NCBI GenBank assembly: GCA_025980625.1
Contig: JAICXG010000063.1
Span: 1-12,469, forward strand
DNA length: 12,469 nucleotides
Direction: 5' to 3'
Source: Chthoniobacterales bacterium
GTDB lineage: Bacteria; Verrucomicrobiota; Verrucomicrobiia; Chthoniobacterales; UBA10450
Shown piece by piece: positions 1-5,213 of the stretch. Positions within the stretch are counted from its first letter, which is position 1; every line of letters starts with the position of its first letter. The translations under genes and the position numbers were made by a program. Below the pieces are notes generated by a model that saw nothing but the letters and a program-made list of their open reading frames with translations, did no database searches and had not been told where the DNA came from.

Positions 1-5
1 AAGGC

Positions 6-80
<75 letters not shown>

Positions 81-100
81 AGCCGATTTGGCGGAGAGGA

Positions 101-128
101 ATAATCTCCAGCGGCCGACCGGGCGCAA
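101..128 (-). promoter_or_regulatory. possible sigma70-type promoter of tRNA-Gly
   Basis: On the minus strand TTGCGC (123-128) is followed after 16 bp by GATTAT (101-106), which matches 4 of 6 bases of a -10 box. It ends 20 bp before the mature tRNA 5' end, leaving room for a short leader removed by RNase P. The fit is by eye and only moderate. I see nothing else in the 119 bp between the tRNA and the next gene. Confidence 0.35.
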
Positions 129-199
129 GGTCATTGTTCGATCCCGATGCAGGCCGGATCGCCGGTTCAACGATTGACGCGCCGTTTACAATCCGCCCC

Positions 200-613
200 A
201 TGTCAACGCTCCATCATTTGCCTGGTCTGTTTGCTTTGCAGGTTTTTACTTCCGCCTTTTTTGCAATCTTGTTTCTCCAATCCTCGATCGACAAGCTGGT
301 CGATCGGCGCGGGAATCTGGAATGGTTGACTGGGCATTTCGCAAAAAGTCCGCTCGGCGGCAGCGTGCCGGTGCTTCTTTTTCTGATCACGATTTTGGAG
401 CTTTCGGCCGGTGCATTGAGCGCGGTGGGATGTGTCGTCGTGTTGATTCGGCGCGATGCGACGATCGCCTTTTATGGCGCGGTCGTTTCCGGGCTGGCCT
501 TGCTCGCGCTTTTTTTTGGGCAGCGATTGGCAAAGGATTATCCAGGCGCGGCGGCGCTCGTGCCCTATATTCTGGTCGTCATCGCCGCTCTCATCTGGCT
601 TGGGCAAGGCTGA
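200..613 (+). CDS. DoxX-like small integral membrane protein
   Basis: This is a 137-residue hydrophobic protein with four likely membrane segments at about residues 12-30, 55-83, 90-108 and 118-135. The layout, the FLQSSIDKL segment after helix 1, the ITILELSAGAL helix and the FGQRLAKDYPGAAAL loop fit the DoxX/DoxX-like family. These are inner-membrane proteins of mostly unclear role, some tied to thiol or redox stress. ATG at 200 is chosen because it opens directly before helix 1. The frame is open back to a GTG at 14, but that would cross the tRNA. There is no Shine-Dalgarno sequence. The TGA at 611-613 overlaps the proposed start of the glycosidase. The family call is by pattern only. Confidence 0.72.
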   Translation: MSTLHHLPGLFALQVFTSAFFAILFLQSSIDKLVDRRGNLEWLTGHFAKSPLGGSVPVLLFLITILELSAGALSAVGCVVVLIRRDATIAFYGAVVSGLALLALFFGQRLAKDYPGAAALVPYILVVIAALIWLGQG

Positions 614-1680
614 CTTCGTCAGGCGCGCTTTTTCTCGCGCTCGCTCTTGCTGGCGGCGGTGTCGCGCAGGCCGAAGACAGATTGCTTCCGCCGCCCGCCG
701 GCAAGCTTTACCAGGGATTCTTCTTTAGTGCGCCTGCGCCCGGGAGCGATGACGCAAATGAACACAACGTCACTCCGGATGATGTCCGGCAGTTTGAAAG
801 AGCGATCGGCGCGAAAACCGCCTGGGTTTATTTTTCCGACAACTGGTTTGAATCGCGCGCTTTTCCGGCCGCGACCTGCGCCTGGATCTGGTCGTTAGGC
901 AAAGTGCCTTACATCCGTCTCATGCTGCGCTCGGATCTTGACCAGCAGCACGCGGAGAAGGAATTCAGCCTAACAAGCATTTGCGCCGGCCGCTTTGATG
1001 AGGAGCTGCGCCGCTGGGCAATGGCGGCGCGCGATTTCGGCGGGCCGATCCTGATCGAATGGGGTACCGAGCCGAACGGGAGCTGGTTTGCCTGGAATGG
1101 AAAATGGAATGGTCATGCCGCCGGCCCCGCGCGTTATCGCGCCGCCTGTCATCACATCGTGGAGGTAATGCGAAACGCCGGCGCGACCAATCTGCAATGG
1201 GTATGGCACGTGAACTGGGATGACGACCCGGAGACGCCTTCGAATCGCCTCGAGAATTATTTTCCCGGAGCGGCTTACTGCGATTGGCTGGCAGTTAGCG
1301 CCTATGGTCCGCTGACGCCGCGGAGCCGGGAAGAGGTGGAAAGTTTTCGGCACGAGATCGACGCCGCCTATTCGCGCCTAACGAGACTTGCGCCCGGCAA
1401 ACCCATCATCGTGGCCGAGTTTGGTTGTGACATTCATCATCGCAAAGTAAATGCAGCGCGCTGGGCGGACGCCGCCCTGCAGTACCTTTTCGCCGGCCGC
1501 TGGCCCGCGATCATTGGCTTCTGCTGGTGGAATGAGAGCTGGGAGAATGACGACAACCCGGCGCATAACTCCGACCTGATCATCCTGCACGATCCGGCGC
1601 TGCTCGCGATCTTTCACGAAGCGCTGCAAAAATATCGCGACCAATTGCAGGAAACCCCGCGCTTCAAAGACAAACGTTAG
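610..1680 (+). CDS. GH26-like secreted glycoside hydrolase (start uncertain)
   Basis: A predicted exported endoglycosidase of about 356 residues. It resembles glycoside hydrolase family 26, whose members cut beta-mannans and related beta-glycans with two catalytic glutamates. TEPNGSWFAW corresponds to the family's acid/base region (Glu codon 1069-1071). PIIVAEFG supplies the likely nucleophile (Glu codon 1417-1419), and FCWWNESWEND fits the late Trp-rich strand. A signal peptide (SGALFLALALAGGGVAQA) is encoded at about 619-672. No ATG, GTG or TTG lies just before it: the in-frame ATGs at 322 and 430 sit far inside doxX. CTG 610, in a CTGA overlap with the doxX stop, is the best guess, with CTG 595 as alternative. 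The stop codon lies inside a CGTTAGGC octamer. The fold is fairly sure, the substrate unknown. Confidence 0.72.
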   Translation: MTSSGALFLALALAGGGVAQAEDRLLPPPAGKLYQGFFFSAPAPGSDDANEHNVTPDDVRQFERAIGAKTAWVYFSDNWFESRAFPAATCAWIWSLGKVPYIRLMLRSDLDQQHAEKEFSLTSICAGRFDEELRRWAMAARDFGGPILIEWGTEPNGSWFAWNGKWNGHAAGPARYRAACHHIVEVMRNAGATNLQWVWHVNWDDDPETPSNRLENYFPGAAYCDWLAVSAYGPLTPRSREEVESFRHEIDAAYSRLTRLAPGKPIIVAEFGCDIHHRKVNAARWADAALQYLFAGRWPAIIGFCWWNESWENDDNPAHNSDLIILHDPALLAIFHEALQKYRDQLQETPRFKDKR

Positions 1681-1726
1681 GCGGAAGCGCTTTTGCGAAT
1701 TCCCGGCAAAGTCCGATGCTCAAGCC

Positions 1727-2134
1727 ATGGTCCAGATTTCAATCGAATACACCGGCCAGTTGCATTGCAGCGCCACGCATGGTCCCTCCGGCACGGTTCT
1801 CCCGACCGATGCGCCGACCGATAATCAGGGAAAAGGCGAATCCTTCTCGCCGACCGATCTGGTCGCGACGGCGCTCGGCACCTGCATCGCCACGACCATG
1901 GGAATCGTCGCCGAGCAACACGGGGTCGAGCTCAAGGGCATGACTGTCCAGGTCACGAAAGAGATGGTGAATGATCCGCGGCGAATCGGCCGCCTAACGA
2001 CTGAGGTGCATATCCCGCTCCCGCCCGATCATCCGCGACGCGAACTGCTGGAGAGAACCGGACTCGGTTGTCCGGTCCATCGCAGTCTGCCGCCGGAGAT
2101 GGAACGGCCGACGGAATTTTTCTGGGAAGGCTGA
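1727..2134 (+). CDS. OsmC/Ohr-family peroxide-defence protein
   Basis: A complete 135-residue OsmC-family protein. The family reduces organic hydroperoxides in the cytoplasm using two cysteines at the dimer interface. Both are in their usual settings: Cys53 in ATALGTCIATTMG and Cys115 in GLGCPVHRSL, near the C-terminus. SFSPTDLVATAL before the first cysteine is the family helix start. An extra Cys14 is present. The sequence looks more like the general OsmC (YhfA-like) branch than classical Ohr, so a peroxidase role is likely but not certain. ATG 1727 has no Shine-Dalgarno sequence. It follows the glycosidase by 46 bp and precedes the acetyltransferase by 16 bp, so cotranscription with the latter is probable. 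Confidence 0.88.
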   Translation: MVQISIEYTGQLHCSATHGPSGTVLPTDAPTDNQGKGESFSPTDLVATALGTCIATTMGIVAEQHGVELKGMTVQVTKEMVNDPRRIGRLTTEVHIPLPPDHPRRELLERTGLGCPVHRSLPPEMERPTEFFWEG

Positions 2135-2150
2135 GCTCGCTGCACTTTCG

Positions 2151-2636
2151 ATGACCTGCCTAAAGATCAGACAGGCCGTTGAGTCGGATATTCCCCGGCT
2201 GCTGCCCTTGATGCGCGAGCTGGCGGTGTTTGAAAAATATGCCGCCGACTTCGCGGTCACCGAGCAGGTCCTGCGCGAACAAGGGTTTCGCCATTCGCCT
2301 CCCGATTTCCACGCGCTCCTCGCCGAAGATGGCCCCGCGCTGGTTGGCTTTCTCGTTTATTACTTTGTTCCTTTTACCTACCGGGCGAAGCCGAACCTGA
2401 TCATCAAAGAACTCTATGTCGCGGAAGGAAGCCGCAGTCGGGGCGCGGGCGAACTTCTGATGAAGGCGGTGGCGAAGGAAGCGACGCGCGCCGGTTGCGG
2501 CATGATCAAATGGTGGGTCGCGAAGTGGAACCGGCGCGGGATTCAATTCTACGAGCGACTCGGCGCCAGGATCGATCCCGACTGGCACGAATTCCAAATG
2601 TCAGAGGAGACGCTGCGGCGACTGGCGGCGTCCTAG
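2151..2636 (+). CDS. GNAT N-acetyltransferase, spermidine/thialysine (SSAT-like) type
   Basis: A 161-residue acetyltransferase with a full GNAT fold. The acetyl-CoA motif is RSRGAG (95-100), preceded by the strand LIIKELYV and followed by ELLMKAVAKEATRAGC. The C-terminal motif KWNRRGIQFYERLGA (125-139) closely follows the pattern of spermidine/spermine and thialysine acetyltransferases, with Tyr134 in the place of their catalytic tyrosine. The likely reaction is transfer of acetyl from acetyl-CoA to a primary amine. Whether the substrate is a polyamine, thialysine or something else cannot be read from sequence. It lies 16 bp after the OsmC gene and ends 6 bp from the convergent DHS-like gene, whose product belongs to a polyamine-using family. 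Confidence 0.85.
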   Translation: MTCLKIRQAVESDIPRLLPLMRELAVFEKYAADFAVTEQVLREQGFRHSPPDFHALLAEDGPALVGFLVYYFVPFTYRAKPNLIIKELYVAEGSRSRGAGELLMKAVAKEATRAGCGMIKWWVAKWNRRGIQFYERLGARIDPDWHEFQMSEETLRRLAAS

Positions 2637-2642
2637 CGCTCG

Positions 2643-3716
2643 TTAGGCGATCGTAGCCGGCTTTTGCGCCTTTGCTCCTGACGCGTGCGCCGGTTCATCC
2701 AGTAACTTAGCGTAGTTCTTACCTGCGCGATTTTTCCAGCTGCCTTTGTGATAGGCATAACCGGCGATCAGCGGCAGGGCGACCGTCGCCTCCGCATAAA
2801 CCATCTGCTCGGCGCCCAGGTCCACTTTACCCCAGGAGTTCGCTTCTTTCAGGGTCGAACCGGAGAGTGCGCCGTCGCGATCATCGGCGACCGTGATCTG
2901 CACCGCGTATTTGTGCATCCCGACGTCGAAGCCGAGGTAATCGCCCGCGACCACGGTGTCCTGCGCGAAGTTTTTCGGCACCCCGCCGCCGATCATCAAA
3001 AGGCCGCTCTGCTTCGAGGCGATCTTGACCCTGGTCAGCTCGAGAAAATCTTTCGCGGAATCAATGCTCACGTGTTTGTCGGGGTTTTTGAATTGGTGAT
3101 GGATCAATCCAAACCCGGCGCTGCAATCGCTGAACGCGGGGCAAAAAATCGGCACACCTTTTTCGAAGGCAGAAAGCACGACCGAGTTTGTCGTCTGGCC
3201 GCGCTTTTGCAGGTAGCGGCCCATCTCCCGAATAAACTCGCGCGAAGAATACGGCCGCGGCTCGAGCGAGTCGGCAATTTCGCCGCAGGTCGCGTCACAA
3301 ACCCGGAGCTGATCTTCGTCAATGTAAGTGTCGTAAATGCGATCGATCGCGAGGCGGCGCAGAACGTCGTCACTCATGAAGATGTCGCCCTTGTAGTGCC
3401 TGAAGCCGAGCGCCTCGAAAAAGTCCTGGTCAACAATGATCGCGCCGGTGGAGACGATCGCGTCGACCATGTTATGCTCGACCAAATCGACCACGACCTG
3501 CTTCAGTCCCGCCGAGATCAGCGAGCCGGCGAGACAGAGAATGATGGCGCAGTTTTCTTCCTGCAACATCTGGTCGTAGATATGCGCGGCGCGCCCAAGG
3601 TCGCGCGCGGAGAAGGCCATCCTGCTCATCGCTTCGACCAGCGGAACGACGTTGTGTTCTTTGATGTCGATATGCTCGACGACTTCGATGAGGAGATCGG
3701 ATTTTTTCGGTTTCAT
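2643..3716 (-). CDS. deoxyhypusine synthase-like protein
   Basis: A 357-residue protein of the deoxyhypusine synthase family. In eukaryotes and archaea this family moves the aminobutyl group of spermidine onto a lysine of eIF5A/aIF5A, using NAD. SWGK (294-297) carries the lysine that forms the imine intermediate in known enzymes (Lys297). GLLMIGGGVPKNF (238-250) and YAEATVALPLIAG (307-319) match the NAD and core regions. Bacteria lack a canonical eIF5A, so bacterial members may instead transfer aminobutyl to a small amine (for example making homospermidine) or have another acceptor. ATG 3716 is chosen although the frame is open to a GTG at 3854: that extension only translates repeat A. The stop codon overlaps a CGTTAGGC octamer. 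No Shine-Dalgarno sequence is visible. Confidence 0.85.
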   Translation of the reverse strand: MKPKKSDLLIEVVEHIDIKEHNVVPLVEAMSRMAFSARDLGRAAHIYDQMLQEENCAIILCLAGSLISAGLKQVVVDLVEHNMVDAIVSTGAIIVDQDFFEALGFRHYKGDIFMSDDVLRRLAIDRIYDTYIDEDQLRVCDATCGEIADSLEPRPYSSREFIREMGRYLQKRGQTTNSVVLSAFEKGVPIFCPAFSDCSAGFGLIHHQFKNPDKHVSIDSAKDFLELTRVKIASKQSGLLMIGGGVPKNFAQDTVVAGDYLGFDVGMHKYAVQITVADDRDGALSGSTLKEANSWGKVDLGAEQMVYAEATVALPLIAGYAYHKGSWKNRAGKNYAKLLDEPAHASGAKAQKPATIA

Positions 3717-3725
3717 AGGGAAGTT

Positions 3726-3850
3726 AGGCTTCCAGCCTGACTCGGCCGGCAGTGCTTCTAGCCTGCCGAAACATGGCGGAGATGCAACCGAAGCGAGCCG
3801 ACAGGCTGGAAGCCTGTCGGCCGAGTCAGGCGAGACGCCTGACTTCCGGG
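3726..3850. repeat. repeat A: nested hairpin repeat between dhs-like gene and hldD
   Basis: This fills most of the gap between two minus-strand genes. Hairpin 1 is GCCGACAGGC (3797-3806), loop TGGAA, GCCTGTCGGC (3812-3821). Hairpin 2 is GTCAGGCG (3825-3832), loop AGA, CGCCTGAC (3836-3843). In addition CTTCCAGCCTG (3729-3739) is the reverse complement of 3802-3812, and CCTGACTCGGCCG (3736-3748) that of 3818-3830, so larger folds are possible. There is no U-tract, so it is not a typical intrinsic terminator. Hairpin sizes and the GCGTCTCGC-like core place it with repeats B, C and D. Confidence 0.85.
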
Positions 3851-3858
3851 TCACAACA

Positions 3859-4812
3859 TCACCGGGCTGGCGGGTATAACCACTCCATGTAATCGGCCAC
3901 GCCCGTCTCGAGCGAAAACTGCGGTTCGTAGCCTAACGATTTGCGGGCGCTGGTCAGGTCGGCCTCGGTGTGGTTCTGATAATGAGCATGCGGATTATCG
4001 AAATATTCCGGCTCGAAGTTCGTGCCTAACGACTTGTTCAAAATCGCGATCAATTCGTTGAACGAGCGCGCCTGGCCAGAGCCGAGATTGAAGATGCCGC
4101 TCTCCTTTGCCTCCAGCGCGCGCAACGTTCCCTGCGCGACGTCCTTCACGTACACAAAGTCACGCTTCTGCTCGCCGTATTTGAAGATGCGCGGATTCTT
4201 GCCTGCCTTTATCTGGCGCGCGAGATGCAGGACCATGCTCGCCGGCGCGCCTTTGTGCGCCTCGCGCGGACCGTAGACGTTGAAATAGCGAAGGCCAATG
4301 ATTTTGAAATCGGGATCGTCGCCCGCAGCGCGGCGCGCCAGGTTATCCATCATGACCTTGGAGAAAGCGTAGATATTTGCCGGCGCAGCCGCGTCGTCTT
4401 CCCGGCTCATCCCGGTGACTGCGCCGTAGGTCGCGGCGGAGGAGGCATAGATGACGCGAGTACGAGTCGGCTGCGCGAACCGGAGGAGGCGGCGAAAGCT
4501 CTCAACGTTGTCATGCACCTGCGGAAACTGGTCATGCAGCGTCGTGTCCGTGATCGATGCGAGATGAAAAATGGCGTCGAATTTCTCCTCGCCGAATTGT
4601 TCCCGCCAATCGACCTGCGCAAGATCAGCTGCGACGAAATCGCCCCGATAACCGAGCAGGTTTTTGAAATCGCCGGAGCGGAAATCGTCGATCACCGTCA
4701 GCCGCGCCTCGGGGAATTTTTCCTGGAGCGCGAGGGTAAGGTTCGAGCCGATGAAGCCGGCGCCGCCAGTCACGAGATAATTTGCAGATGCCGTTTTCAC
4801 GAGGTCTCGCAC
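3859..4812 (-). CDS. hldD: ADP-L-glycero-D-manno-heptose 6-epimerase
   Basis: A 317-residue extended short-chain dehydrogenase/reductase. HldD uses bound NADP to epimerise ADP-D-glycero-manno-heptose at C6, the last step in making the heptose precursor for LPS inner core, in the cytoplasm. Visible marks are the Rossmann motif GGAGFIGSN (16-24), YASSAATYG (122-130), the catalytic pair in YAFSK (Tyr148, Lys152), the HldD-typical RYFNVYGPREAHKG (175-188) with Lys187, and RDFVYVKDVA (217-226). The length is about that of E. coli HldD. The start is a GTG; 4812 is used, but GTG 4800 lies closer to the usual N-terminus and is equally possible. No other heptose-pathway gene is nearby. It is divergent from the riboswitch-receptor unit. 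Confidence 0.92.
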   Translation of the reverse strand: MRDLVKTASANYLVTGGAGFIGSNLTLALQEKFPEARLTVIDDFRSGDFKNLLGYRGDFVAADLAQVDWREQFGEEKFDAIFHLASITDTTLHDQFPQVHDNVESFRRLLRFAQPTRTRVIYASSAATYGAVTGMSREDDAAAPANIYAFSKVMMDNLARRAAGDDPDFKIIGLRYFNVYGPREAHKGAPASMVLHLARQIKAGKNPRIFKYGEQKRDFVYVKDVAQGTLRALEAKESGIFNLGSGQARSFNELIAILNKSLGTNFEPEYFDNPHAHYQNHTEADLTSARKSLGYEPQFSLETGVADYMEWLYPPAR

Positions 4813-4822
4813 GGGAGGCTGA

Positions 4823-4850
4823 CAAATAATTGTTGAGCATGGAAGCGCAA
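4823..4850 (-). promoter_or_regulatory. weak candidate promoter for hldD
   Basis: On the minus strand TTGCGC (4845-4850) is followed after 16 bp by TATTTG (4823-4828). The -35-like hexamer is the same as in the tRNA-Gly candidate. Transcription would begin only a few bases before GTG 4812, or about 16 bases before GTG 4800, which would favour the latter start. The -10 match is poor. I found no convincing promoter for the riboswitch on the opposite strand. Confidence 0.25.
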
Positions 4851-4869
4851 GCCGCTACTTCTTAGGCTC

Positions 4870-5085
4870 AGTTCTTTGCGAGTTTGGAAACGTGAAGCGA
4901 GCGCGAGAAATCCCGTGTAAATCGGGAGCAGTTGCGCTGCTGTAACTGGAGACGACTTCCCATGAGCCAATCGTCAGGCCGCGGGTGCGGTGCTGACGGT
5001 GAAGGCGGGAAGAAGGCGAAGTTCAGTCGAGAGTTAGCTAAAGACTCTCAACTTCTTCATAATCCAGGAGCCAGAATATTCGTCC
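4870..5085 (+). ncRNA. cobalamin riboswitch upstream of btuB-like receptor
   Basis: The conserved elements of the cobalamin aptamer appear in order. CCCGTGTAAATCGGGAGCAG and GCTGCTGTAACTGGAGACGA (about 4912-4956) are the B12-box-like core (P3-P6). CCAATCGTC follows at about 4977. Next come GCGGGAAGAAGGCGAA at about 5006 and the closing box AATCCAGGAGCCAGAATA (5061-5078), the counterpart of the usual AGCCAGGAGACC. Known riboswitches of this class bind adenosyl- or methylcobalamin and shut off uptake and synthesis genes; the downstream gene here is a BtuB-like receptor, which fits. The outer boundaries are approximate because the P1 stem is not clear by eye. Confidence 0.9.
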
Positions 5086-5213
5086 GCTTCACCTCATTCG
5101 TGTCCCGGGAAATCCGAGGCGCGAAAAAACTTCTTCGCAAAAAGAAGAATGAGAGACGAAAGCGCCGCGCAAGTGACGAGTCCGCCTCTCACAAAAATGG
5201 GAGGTACGTTGTC
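5086..5213 (+). promoter_or_regulatory. expression platform and strong Shine-Dalgarno of btuB-like gene
   Basis: GGGAGG at 5199-5204 sits 9 nt before ATG 5214. It is the only clear Shine-Dalgarno sequence in the window and fixes the start. Between aptamer and start there are competing pairings: ACCTC (5091-5095) can pair with GAGGT (5201-5205) and hide the ribosome site, CTCATTC (5093-5099) pairs with GAATGAG (5147-5153), CTTCTT (5130-5135) pairs with AAGAAG (5142-5147), and GAGGCG (5116-5121) pairs with CGCCTC (5183-5188). A translational switch is inferred. No hairpin followed by a U-tract, as needed for transcription termination, is seen. Confidence 0.55.

Noticed and set aside
322..609. 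N-terminal extension of the glycosidase frame from ATG 322
   Set aside because: It overlaps most of the DoxX gene in another frame, is arginine-rich shadow sequence, and would bury the clear signal peptide in mid-protein.
2748..3740. 330-codon plus-strand open frame opposite the DHS-like gene
   Set aside because: It is antisense to a well-recognised gene; long antisense frames are common in GC-rich coding DNA and its product matches nothing I know.
3726..3850. CRISPR array
   Set aside because: The repeated units are inverted and unevenly spaced hairpins, with no direct repeats separated by uniform spacers.
3717..3854. 46-residue N-terminal extension of the DHS-like protein from GTG 3854
   Set aside because: It only translates repeat A; the family N-terminus fits ATG 3716.
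4932..5213. 94-residue N-terminal extension of the receptor
   Set aside because: It lies within the cobalamin riboswitch and leader; GGGAGG before ATG 5214 marks the real start.
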